Positions 1 to 10,600 of a stretch of 64,000 nucleotides of DNA are shown here, in pieces. The position numbers and the translations under genes were made by a program. Origin of the DNA: Schistocerca nitens (taxonomy: Eukaryota > Arthropoda > Insecta > Orthoptera > Acrididae); contig NC_064617.1 of NCBI RefSeq assembly GCF_023898315.1, positions 717,853,202-717,917,201 of the forward strand, written 5' to 3'. The notes under the pieces were generated by a model. That model was not told the origin of the DNA and made no database searches. It was given only the letters and a program-made list of their open reading frames with translations. The first letter of the stretch is position 1, and each line of letters opens with the position of its first letter.

Positions 1-51
1 GGGGGGGGCATTATATAAGGATATCATCTGCATTACCTTATATTTTCCCCC

Positions 52-300
52 TAAGGTAAGTCTTTCCGCTCCCGGGATTGGAATGACTCCTTACCCTCTC
101 CCTTAAAACCCACATCCTTTCGTCTTTCCCTCTCCTTCCCTGTTTCCTGATGAGGCAACAGCTTGAATTTTGTGTGTATGTTTGTGTTTGTTTTTGTGTC
201 TATCGACCTGCCAGCGCTTTCGTTTGGTAAGTCACATCATCTTTAGATATATTTTTCCCACGTAGAATGTTTCCCTCTATTATATTACCTTATATTTTTG
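52..300 (+). repeat. Dispersed repeat fragment
   Basis: Non-coding stretch with a pyrimidine-rich start, then TGTGTGTATGTTTGTG and a segment containing cgacctgccagcgctttcg. I recognise this wording from memory as a high-copy locust repeat; nothing inside the window proves it. It lies in the UNG intron upstream of the first visible exon. Confidence 0.4.
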
Positions 301-1012
301 TATATTTAAAGCTATTGGCCACAAGTCGCTGGCTGTGAATATTTTGAATAAATTGTACATGCTGATGTTTGGATTTGGTTGGAATGTGAGAGATTAATAA
401 ATTAATTACTATGTAGCATGTTTTCTATATGCTGTTCTCACATTGGGTAATTAAAAACATCTATAAAAACATCACTTACATTCTCTTAAAGTCTAATAAT
501 AAGTGACACCATTGTTCCACAAAACTTGCAAACAGCCACATTGCGTGTTTATAACTTCAAAAACCTTGGCTTTTGGGTAGCCTATCTTTGACACCAGCTT
601 AAAATCACCCAAAGAAAATTATTTCTAAATGATAAGAAATCTTGATCACAAATGAAACGTGTATCTTTCTACTGGGTAGTAGGAATGCCAAGTCCTAACA
701 AATTCAAGCTTGTAATCGAAATGTATAGAAATCGAATAATGTAGCTCCATTAGTGTCATCATGTGTGACCGGTCAGATCAGTCTTAGAGTTGAGTGTTGA
801 GGTGCCAACATGAAAACATGAAAGCAATTGTAAATATGCCTTTCCTTAAAGTACATTTATGATTTACACATGTGTTGTGGAGAGTGGAGGTGCCAACTCA
901 TACCAATGAAGCCACGTGCTCATGCAATTGAAAATTACTTCCCCCCACATACATCTCACAAGATAACCATGATGAAAAATTTTGAGAAATTAGAGCTAAT
1001 AACTAAGGTTTA

Positions 1013-1143
1013 CTGACAGTCATTGTTCCCAGGTGCCATTCGCGAGTGGAATATGCTCAACGGGGGATAAGTTAGTGGTACCAGAAGTACCTTCTGCCAC
1101 AGTCAGGTGGCTGGCAGAGTACTAATGTTGGTGTAGGTGTAGT
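1013..1143 (+). mobile_element. LINE 3' end fragment (CR1-like)
   Basis: The segment cattcgcgagtggaat, then gtaccttctgccacagtcag, then a short tail of GTTGGTGTAGGTGTAG-type repeats, looks like the 3' UTR and microsatellite tail of the non-LTR family seen in reverse at 40.3-40.6 kb (there the tail reads atctacatctac). Only about 130 bases remain and there is no coding sequence. Assignment rests on similarity of the tail motif. Confidence 0.45.
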
Positions 1144-2002
1144 TCTATGAGTATGACGTGTAGCCTGCCTCACCTGCCCCCCCCCCTCCCCCACTTGTAA
1201 CCTGCCCTTCCCAGCAAGGCATTTGGCATTTCTGCTTGTGCCTGCAAAACTGGTAACACAGTGAGCATATGGAACCCAATGTGGAACTGTGATTCGCTGA
1301 CACCTAGCCCCGTGCCGCTTGGCGCGCAGAATTTTCAATCACAATGTTATTTTAACCAAAGTATATACTCCAATTGTGTAGCAGAACCTGTGTAGAATGC
1401 ACATGTTCCTTCTACTAATATCTTTAAGAGCCCCAGGCAAAAACTAGATGTTTGATAACCCATTTCTTGAAAATTGAAAGGTATCAAATATGAAGAAAGA
1501 ATATTATAATATTTATTGTTAACAGCAGCAAACAGCACTCGTTTGTCTCGCCCCCTCCCCCTTTCCCTCCTTCCCTCCCACTTCAACCCCTCATGTCATT
1601 GCATGTTACATGATCTACATGCTTTGATGCTTTGTTTGCCATAACCCATATCCTCTCCTATGCTTTGGCACACTCCTTCCTTCTACCTTTACACTTGTCT
1701 ATGTGGGCAGTTGCTCATAAACAGTCATTGTTGGTATGCGATGTAAAATTTACATGTCTATGTGTGGAAAAGTATATGCTTTACTTAAACTGAAGTAGAA
1801 GAGTAGCACTCTCAAGAAATAGTTTAAATTTTCTGTGCTGTTAAGTTTGCATGTAAGATGCTTACATTATCAGCAGGTGAGTGGTTGCCTTTCTTTGTTT
1901 TTGTTTATTCTTTCCTCCCTAGAATTTCTATAAAGCTTATACATTTCATGTGATTCTTCTGACAGTATTAATGAAAGCAATAAATTCAAATATCTCTTGC
2001 AG
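1144..2002. other. UNG intron, no gene seen
   Basis: AT-rich non-coding DNA with a C-run near 1177 and pyrimidine-rich stretches near 1550-1580. No exon with supporting splice sites was found. It ends in a polypyrimidine tract and the acceptor CTCTTGCAG directly before the first visible UNG exon. Confidence 0.6.
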
Positions 2003-2091
2003 TCTGTTGAACATGTATAAGGAGCTGGAAACTGACATACCGGGCTTCAAGGCACCTGTGCATGGAAATCTCTGTGGCTGGGCTCGTCAAG
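2003..2091 (+). CDS. UNG: Uracil-DNA glycosylase, internal exon (first visible)
   Basis: This 89-base exon encodes [15 protein letters not shown], then [13 protein letters not shown], matching the family-1 uracil-DNA glycosylase segment around IYKELSTDI...HGDLSGWAKQ of animal enzymes. UNG removes uracil from DNA by cutting the N-glycosidic bond and starts base-excision repair in nucleus and mitochondria. The acceptor is CTCTTGCAG at 1994-2002 and the donor is G|GTTTGT at 2091/2092. The exon opens with the third base of a codon and closes with the first base of a Gly codon completed by the next exon. The catalytic GQDPYH motif should lie upstream and is not in the window, so the gene is cut by the left edge. 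The short intron that follows (2092-2450) is 359 bases. Confidence 0.93.
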
Positions 2092-2450
2092 GTTTGTTTG
2101 ACTTTCTTTATTTGTTATGTTGTTCACTTATTTTGTAAACCAATACATCATCAACTTAGTAAGTTAGTATTTAACACTGTAGGGGTCTAGCCCACATTGT
2201 GTCTTTGTATTCCCATAAGGTAGCTATTTCTTCATAGGTTCGCTATTGCACAATAACGGGATCTCTCTAATTTCATCCTTCCCCTTTTCAATCTGTTTCA
2301 TTAGTTGTACGCTTAAAATTTGTGCAGTGACATCAAAATTATTACTGCTGAGGAAGTTTATATTTGTTTCTCTATAGCTGTGAATATTTTTACTGAGAGT
2401 CATGTTTCCCAATTTTTTTGTTTTATTTTATTTTTACTTTCTTGCTCTAG

Positions 2451-2629
2451 GGGTTTTATTACTTAATGCTGTCCTCACAGTTCGTTGCAACAATGCAAAT
2501 TCCCACAAGGATCAAGGATGGGAGCAATTAACAGATGCTGTTATTAAATACCTCAGCAGTAATCATAACAATATTGTTTTTCTTCTGTGGGGATCATATG
2601 CACAAAAGAAGGCAGCAGTTGTTGACAAG
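2451..2629 (+). CDS. UNG: Uracil-DNA glycosylase, internal exon (uracil-recognition segment)
   Basis: The exon reads GVLLLNAVLTVR, then ANSHKDQGWEQLTDAVIKYL, then FLLWGSYAQKKA, and ends VVDK. These are hallmark family-1 UNG sequences: the LLLN asparagine (Asn204 in the human enzyme) reads the uracil base, and SH..GW..FTDA is strongly conserved. The acceptor is TTGCTCTAG at 2442-2450; its first two bases GG complete the split Gly codon. It ends in phase 0 at AAG|GTAATT (2629/2630). No frameshift or stop is present, so this looks functional. The next coding exon is more than 25 kb downstream, after an intron packed with transposons. Confidence 0.95.
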
Positions 2630-4801
2630 GTAATTTATTGTAAACTTAAATATGTCATAATTGGGAAATTGATGTTCCTTTTTTGTATGTCTTGGAAATA
2701 CTGAAAATATGCATGACTTAAAGGTGAAGAATGACTCATTCATTCATTGTGTATTAGGTAAATCGGGTTAGTGCAGTTATTGTGTCAGTTCCTGTTGTGT
2801 TGCATGTTGATGTTGGCAAATTGTTGATATGGGTTGTAGGCAGTTGGGTGATAGGATATGATAGCCAGTGACACTCCCTGAATCTAATGATTTCTTTTGG
2901 CAGGAAATAAGAATTGAATTAAATTTGTTTTCAATATGGAGAGAACTCTGGTTATTATGAATCATAATGCAGGTTACGGATTTTCATATTTATTTGGTAA
3001 ATGGAAAAAATTAACGTCCTGCAGACTGGTCTGTAACTAACCCCAAGGCCTATGTTAGATTTGCATGTGGCAATTTGATATGAGTTGGCGAAGCCAATGA
3101 ATGCGAATGGAAGAAACTGACAAATTGACTTATAATGTATCCAGAGAACTGCGTTATTTTGAAAAGTGACAAATGACAAGTTATTTGTTAGTTGGTGAAG
3201 GCAATGAATCTCAGCACAAAAATAAGATTTTCACAATAGATTGATGTCTGGTGTAGCCTGGGATATTGTTCATCGCAGTAACCTACTTGTTTATCATATT
3301 TCTTGACAGTGTGATAAAATTCTAATGTAGTAGAACAAAATACTAGCCAACTTCATTTATGAACCAGGGAAAATTCCAAATGAGTATTCTGATTGGCTAC
3401 TGACAACTGACTTTCAATCCATCATACTTGGTTGCTATTGTTTGTCACACAGGTTGTTACAATCATCAGCACAAAATGCACCAAGTGCAGACACCATAAG
3501 ACCATGTTTACCAGTAGATCTCCCTATGAAGGAGAACCTTCAGATCTGTGGAAAGAAATATTTAGAAGATTAACATAAGGGAGCCATTTGTTAAAAACTA
3601 TATCTTACGTTCTGCATTACAATTAAATGACACTTTGCTCCTACACTGTATATCCCACATCTTTAGGGATCTCTAAACTGAACATTCTGAAACAAGAAAC
3701 CAGTGGATTAAATTAATATTTCAGTCCCTGAGTGGAGAAAATCACTGACCTCAGAACATTCTGTTAGACTTAAACAGACTACATTTAAGATGGAAAACAG
3801 AGCAAAAGCAAAAATCTACTTCCTCATTATGTTAAGCAGATACTGTTTGTCATACTCCTTTGGTTATACTGTCACCAGCAGTTTTGAGTTAGGAATTTCA
3901 TTGGCAGGCATCTAGTTTAATGATGATTTCTGTAAATCGAGGTACTGGTATTTATCATTTAGGAGTAATTGGGGAGGAGAATACCCTTGATTTAATGTCT
4001 CATAATGTCCCTGGAGTCTTTCCCTCATAAGATAATTAACTTGTGGCTCATGTGCATGATTCTACTGCTGCAGTCCTGACACTATTGACAAAGAACGGAG
4101 GGATGTCGTGCTTGTCAACAGTATAGTATGATTGTTTTTAAATGTAAATGAGATTACATACAGAGATCATTTCATTGTATGTCAGGAGTTGAAGCAAATT
4201 TAATAATCCATTTCATTGGCCATATTTAATCCTTGCAGTGGTAGTAGGTATAAGATATTTGTGATTAACTGATGTATGCAAATATATGCTGCCTAATGTG
4301 CCTTACAATTTTCTTGTTATAGTGCAATTCTCTGTATGTGGTTCAGGAATTGAAACAGCTGCTGAATTTCAGAAGTTACTTGCTTATGGAATTTGACACA
4401 GAATTTTCTACTTTAGTGTACTGTGTACTAAATAGAGACTTATTGAAGGCTTTGGTAAACAGGGACTTCATCTTATTGAATATTGTAATAAATCTGTATA
4501 AAAATCTGTTGCTTGTTTTTCTTAAATGCATAAGAAAGACTATGCTCTATTGTTTTACACAGTATAAAGTCTTAATTGACAATATTTTGGTGCCATTCAT
4601 TCGGTACTGTAATTTTCTCATTCAGTCTTCTTTTCTGTTGTACTCAATCCTAACATTTGTCACCCAAGGAAAAGAAAGCGAAAAGATACCAAGTCTTGCT
4701 GAGGTCTGAAAGCAAATTTTAATTTTAGCAAACAGTTAAACTATTGGGTCAATCCATACCAAGTGGTCCAGCACTTGCTTGACCATCTCAGAAAAATTTT
4801 A
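2630..4801. other. UNG intron, unassigned
   Basis: First part of the 25.7 kb UNG intron. AT-rich DNA with short chance ORFs only. A 123-codon frame at 4338-4709 is Leu/Ile-rich, matches nothing I know and lacks splice or repeat support. I see no recognisable mobile element here. Confidence 0.5.
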
Positions 4802-6270
4802 TACCGTATTTACTCGAATCTAAGCCGCACTCGAATCTAAGCCGCACATGAAAAATGAGACTCGGAATCAAGGAAAAAAAATTTCCCGAATCTGAGCCGC
4901 ACCTGAAATTTGAGACTCAAAATTCAAGGGGAGAGAAAAGTTTTAGGCCGCACATCCAAATCAAAACAAAGTTGGTCCATTGTAATACGACACACAATTT
5001 AGGTTGAATGAATGACGATGCAGCTACAGTAGTTTGGTTCGAGTCGTAAGCTTAGCAGTTAAGCTTCACCAGGTAGCCATTGCTATGCGTCAAGCGCTCC
5101 GTCATATTTATACGGGTACCCTTCCTTTTTCACGTGCTTCGTCTGGTTTGAATTGTTTGCTTATTTTTCTTTGATCTAATACATGCTGTTCTTTTTGTTA
5201 TAGGTATTTACGTCACTCTAAGCTGAAGATGCATTATTGTACTGTGTCATGCATTGTTTGTCACATTCTGATAATGAGTGTTTATGGCCTGTCACCGCTA
5301 GCAGCATGGCTTGCTTTTGTGCGCGCTACCGCCGCTTACAATTGAGAGAGAGAGAGAGAGAGAGAGAAATCGTCTCATTAGCGAAACAATGGCAAGAGAC
5401 TGCTATTTGTTGTTACTTACACTGCTGCTTTCCTTGATAATGATCAACAAGAGCTAAATAATAGACTGCATATGATAGATGATGTTCTGAACGAGAGTTT
5501 AGTGAAAAATTTTCTCCGTTTGAAAAGCTTTGCAGACACCTCTTTAGTACATTACATTCTGCACCGAAATTAGTCATCTTATATTTAAAAATCTAGTCAA
5601 TTGCCGTGCTTCATTTCTGACTGCATCACTATTTGGCATAATAAACATGACATGATATGTATATTCTTCCACGTTTGCTGTTGTCTTACTCTAGTTTCGT
5701 AGTTTATTAGGCAGACAGGATTTAAATGAGATAGCAGCAACCACGAAAGAATACATGGCAAAATGTTTATATTCGTATTATTCTTATGGTGAAGAGAATA
5801 CTGCGTGTGATTCACAATTCAAAAAGTTCCTATTAGCAACCATCTCTTCTCACAGGTAGAAAAAATTCAGAACGTAGAGTTGGCCATATTGCCAAACATC
5901 CCAAACAGTCTTGCCAGTCGGATTTTCGTAGTGCATTGAAATGCTGCTACGTTTGAAGATGAACAATACGGAATTTGTATTTACTTCGTTGGATAATGTA
6001 TGGCAATGCAGTGGTCGAAACTCGGGGCAGAGAAAAAAGCTCGTCTTCCACCTTTTTTTTTTTTACTGACGCAGAGGTTTTGGCGCCAGTATTTATCATT
6101 GTGCCTGCAAAACATGCCTGTGTAGCGCTACATATATTTAACGGCAGAAGTTAGTTATGGCGGCACCTACCAACATTTTTCAGAACGTCCGCTTAGTTTG
6201 CACTCGATTCTAAGCTGCAGGATTACAAAAACCGGAAAAAAAGTGCGGCTTAGATTCGAGTAAATATTTG
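4802..6270. mobile_element. Non-autonomous TIR DNA transposon
   Basis: A 24-base perfect terminal inverted repeat flanks 1.4 kb: 4807-4830 (tatttactcgaatctaag then ccgcac) is the exact reverse complement of 6243-6266. The left end carries the 18-base unit ctcgaatctaagccgcac twice in tandem (4813-4830 and 4831-4848), with further degenerate copies near 4887 and 4948. The interior has no transposase domain, only a (GA)n tract and short chance frames, so this is a non-autonomous element. The superfamily is not certain; the target duplication is not clear, TA being possible. Confidence 0.8.
5344..5367. repeat. (GA)n microsatellite
   Basis: An uninterrupted run of GA dinucleotides inside the TIR element. 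Confidence 0.9.
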
Positions 6271-7259
6271 CTGGGTAAATTCCCCAATGTTTAGTAGTAA
6301 CAAAAATATTTTTTAAAAAATTTATTGTTTATTATTTTGAAATGGCGGCCAGATTTGTTGCAGGCCATATGCATTTTTTCGTATTTGCAAGCACCTACAT
6401 TTTTACAGTTATACAGTAGTGGATTGTCCCAAGCCTTTATGATAAAATGCATTTAGTTCAACACATTCTGGGCTACAAATTAACATCATTATCACTTAGC
6501 TGAATGTATTCTGTAATATATTTTTAATAGTTCCAAGTTATCAGCCAGAAATAAAAAAAACTCAATTTATGAACAGTAGTTTTCCAAAGAAAGAGTAATT
6601 TCTAAGCTTTATTATTTTTTCTGCTATTACACTGTATAGTATAGTTACTTTTTATGGAATACATTATTTTAAAAATGGATTTTTTAATTTTTCCATTTTG
6701 TGGCCTACAATATCTTTGTTGGGGACCAGATAAAAATCTGAAAATTTCACAAATTATAGACCTTTATGATATCAACTTTCAGTATAAATTTCAACTTTGA
6801 GATTCAGTTGGAAGTTATGGAAAAAAGATTACAAACAAGAGTCAAAAATAAGTTTAACATCTGCGATACCTAGTAGACCAATTAAATTAAGTATACCAAT
6901 TGCATAATGTAACACACCACATTACACTAGCTAATGATTATTTGTCTAAACAGTGCTGTGGTAATTGTTTCGGCAGGCTAACAGTTGCATCTACAAGCCT
7001 ATACAAGTCTGACTTCTCTTCCCTCTTACACCAACAATTGTCTACTCACAATTATTTATCTAGAAGTTCTTGAACTGCGCATGTGCAGTTGAGAAATGGG
7101 GACTCAGTGTTCTGTTGATGTTACTGTTAATGAAGCATGTCATAAGTGTTTATGGAGTGTATCCTAGACATGACTTTAATCGAAGATTACAGTTAAGAAG
7201 AAAAAGTGTTGTTTTAGTTCAGAGTCGACCTAGAGGTCAAATCAACATGCAAGTACCAT
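6271..7259. other. UNG intron, unassigned
   Basis: AT-rich non-coding DNA with homopolymer A/T runs. The last 200 bases may be the 5' part of the transposon-like gene that starts to be recognisable near 7260, but I cannot support a boundary. Confidence 0.4.
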
Positions 7260-7327
7260 GAAATGAAATACTTTAAAAAATTTCATTGCCTTTTTGGTGA
7301 GTCTTGCATGAACCATTTTGAGAAACT

Positions 7328-7391
7328 TGCTGTTGTTGTTGTTGTTGTTGTTGTGGTGGTGGTGGTGATGGTGGTGATGGTGGTGGTGGTC
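7328..7391. repeat. (TTG)n/(GTG)n LINE tail
   Basis: Trinucleotide tract at the 3' end of LINE copy A, TTG grading into GTG and ATGGTG units. It creates poly-Val and poly-His chance reading frames on the two strands that should not be annotated as proteins. Confidence 0.85.
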
Positions 7392-7522
7392 TTCAGTCCA
7401 TACTGGTTTGATGCGGCTCTCCATGCTACTGTACCCTGTACAAGCGTCGTCATCTCCCAGTACCTACTGCAATCTACATCCTTCTGAAACTGCTTAGTTT
7501 ATTCATCTCTTGATCTCCCTCT

Positions 7523-7640
7523 ATCATTTTTACCCTACCCTCTACCATTTTTACCCTACCCTCTACCATTTTTACCCTACCCTCTATCATTTTTACCCTA
7601 CCCTCTACCATTTTTACCCTCCACAATTTTTACCCTCCAC
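7523..7640. repeat. 21-base minisatellite inside LINE A
   Basis: About five copies of a 21-base unit of the form tttttaccctaccctctacca, shortening to tttttaccctccac at the right end. The sister LINE at 40.6 kb has this sequence once (ctctacgatttttaccctct), so the array expanded after insertion or in a derived subfamily. Confidence 0.85.
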
Positions 7641-10600
7641 GCTGCCCTCCAATACTAAATTGGTGATCCCTTGATGCCTCAGAATATGCCCTACCAACCG
7701 ATCCCTTCTTCTAGTCAAGTTGTGCCATAAATTTCTCTTCTCTCCAATTCTATTCAATACCTCCTTATTAGTTATGTGATCTACCCACCTAATTTTCAGC
7801 ATTCTTCTGTAGCACCACATTTCGAAAGCTTCTATTCTCTTCTTGTCTAAACTATTTATCGTCCAATTTTCACTTCCATACATGGCTACACTCCATACAA
7901 ATACTTTCAGAAACGACTTCCTGACACTTAAGTCTATACTCGATGTTAACAAATTTCTCTTCTTCAGAAACGCTTTTCTTGCCATTGCCAGTCTACATTT
8001 TATATCCTCTCTACTTTGACCATCATCTGTTATTTTGCTCCCCAAATAGCAAAACTCCTTTACTACTTTAAGTGTCTCATTTCCTAATCTAATTCCCTCA
8101 GCATCGCCCGACTTATATAAATTCGACTACATTCCATTATGTTCATTTTGATTTTGTTGATGTTAATCTTATATCCTCCTTTCAAGAAATTGTCCATTCG
8201 GTTCAACTGCTCTTCCAAGTCCTTTGCTGTCTCTGACAGAATTAGAATGTCATCGGCGAACCTCAAAGTTTTTATTTCTTCTCCATGGATTTTAATACCT
8301 ACTCTGAATTTTTCTTTTGTTTCCTTTACTGCTTGCTCAATACACAGATTGAATAACATCAAGGATAGGCTACAACCCTGTCTCACTCTCTTCTCGACCA
8401 CTGCTTCCCTTTCATGTGCATCGACTCTTATAGCTGCCTTCTGGTATCTGTAGTAATTGTGCATAGCCTTTCGCTCCCTGTATTTTACCCCTGCCACCTT
8501 CAGAATTTGAAAGAGAGTATTCCAGGCAACATTGTCAAAAGCTTTCTCTAAGTCTACAAATGCTACAAACATAGGTTTGCCTTTCCTTAATCTAGCTTCT
8601 AAGATAAGTCGTAGGGTCAGTATTGCCTCAAGTGTTCCAATATTTCTACGGAATCCAAACTGATCTTCCCCGAGGTCGGCTTCTACCAGTTTTTCCATTC
8701 GTCTGTAAAGAATTCGCGTTAGTATTTTGCAGCCGTGACTTATTAAACTGATAGTTCGGTAATTTTCACATCTGTCAACACCTGCTTTCTTTGGGATTGG
8801 AATTATTATATTCTTCTAGAAGTCTGAGGGTATTTTGCCTGTCTCGTACATTTTGCTCACCAGATGGTCGAATTTTGTCAGGACTGGCTCTCCCAAGGCT
8901 GTCAGTAGTTCTAATGGAATGTTGTCTACTCCCGGGGCCTTGTTTCGACTTACGTCTTTCAGTGCTCTGTCAAACTCTTCATGCAGTATCATATCTCCCA
9001 TTTCATCTTCATCTACATCCTCTTCCATTTCCATAATATTGTCCTGAGGTACATTGCCCTTGTATAGTCTCTCTATATATTCCTTTCTGCTTTCCCCTCT
9101 TCGCTTAGAACTGGGTTTCCATCTGAGCTCTTGATATTCATACAAGTGGTACTCTTTTCTCCAAAGGGTTTTTTTTTAAAAAAAGGCAGTATCTATCTTA
9201 CCCCTAGTGAGATAAGCCTCTACATCCTTACATTTGTCCTCTAGCCTTCCCTGCTTTGTCATTTTGCACTTCTTGTCGATCTCATTTTTGAGATGTTTCT
9301 ATTCCTTTTTGCCTGCTTCATTTACTGCATTTTTATATTTTCTCCTTTCACCATTAAATTCAATATTTCTTCTGTTACCCAAGGATTTCTACTAGCCCTC
9401 GTCTTTTTACCTACTGGATCCTCTGCTGCCTTCACTGCTTCATCCCTCAAAGCTACCCATTCTTCTTCTACTGTATTTCTGTCCCCCATTTCTGTCAATT
9501 GTTACCTTATGCTCTCCCTGAAACTCTGTACAACCTCTGGTTTAGTCAGTTTACCAAGGTCTTATCTCCTAAAATTCCCACCTTTTTGCAGTTCCTTCAG
9601 TTTTAATCTCTCTTCACTTTCTGAATAGTTTCTTTTATGTAATCATACATTTCATCAATCTCTTCGTCATCTGCAGAGCTAGTTGGCATATAAACTTGAA
9701 CTACTGTAGTAGGTGTGGGCTTCGTGTCTATCTTGGCCACAATAATGCATTCACTATGCTGTTTGTAGTAGCTTACCTGCACGCCTATTTTTTTTATTCA
9801 TTATTAAACCGACTCCTGCATTAACTCTATTTGATTTTGTATTTATAACCCTGTATTCTCCTGACCAAAAGTCTTGTTCCTCCTGCCACCGAACTTCACT
9901 AATTACCACTATATCTAACTTTAACCTATCCATTTCCCTTCTTAAATTTTCTAACCTACCTGCCCGATTAAGGTATCTGACATTCCATGCTCTGATATGT
10001 AGAATGCCGGTTTTCTTTCTCCTGATAACGACATCCTCTCGAGTAGTCCCTGCCTGGAGATCCGAATGGGGGGACTATTTTACCTCCGGAATATTTTACC
10101 CAATAGGACGCCATCATCATTTAACCATACAGGAAATCTGCATGCCCTCAGGAAAAATTACGGCTGTAGTTTACCCTTGCTTTCAGCCATTCGCAGTACC
10201 AGCACAGCAAGGCTGTTTTGGTTAGTGTTACAAGGCCAGATCAGTCAATCATCCAGACTGTTACCCCTGCAACTGCTGAAAAGGCTGCTGCCCCTCTTCA
10301 GGAACCACACGTTTGTCTGGCTTCTCAGCAGATACCCCTCCATTGTGGTTGCACCTACGGTACGGCTATCTGTATAGCTGAGGCACGCAAGCCTCCCCAC
10401 CAACGACAAGATCCGTGGGGGTTGAGAAACATAAGAAACCTATAACAAAATGTTTGCGTGAAATAACATTTGATCATTATTCTAAAAATAAAAGCCTTGT
10501 CAATCTCATACCAGGAAAATCATTGTCCAACGTGTTATTCTAAGATATTTGTAATTCACAAGAGAAAGGGTAGTGAAACCTCAGATACAGAATTTTGTGA

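Larger units (their letters stand above)
7327..10431 (-). mobile_element. RTE-like LINE, copy A, full span with damaged ORF
   Basis: Flanked by a 9-base target duplication ttgagaaac (7318-7326 and 10432-10440). The - strand reads 5' to 3' from 10431. An endonuclease start near 10000-9800 gives GRLENLKREMDRLKLDIV and SEVRWQEEQDFWSGEYRV. Reverse transcriptase lies in 9145-8084, with motifs FVDLEKAFDNV, RQGCSLS and LRFADDILIL. A C-terminal segment (8045-7614) reads NWTINSLDKKRIEAFEMWCY. The 3' end is a (CAA)n tail, seen on + as TTG repeats. The endonuclease frame breaks after about 9640 and its second half, which should carry the SDH motif, is missing. Stops and shifts separate the blocks, so it is dead. 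Confidence 0.88.

Noticed and set aside
7242-7487. Poly-His and poly-Val reading frames on opposite strands
   Set aside because: They are translations of the (TTG)/(GTG) tail of LINE copy A and have no coding support.
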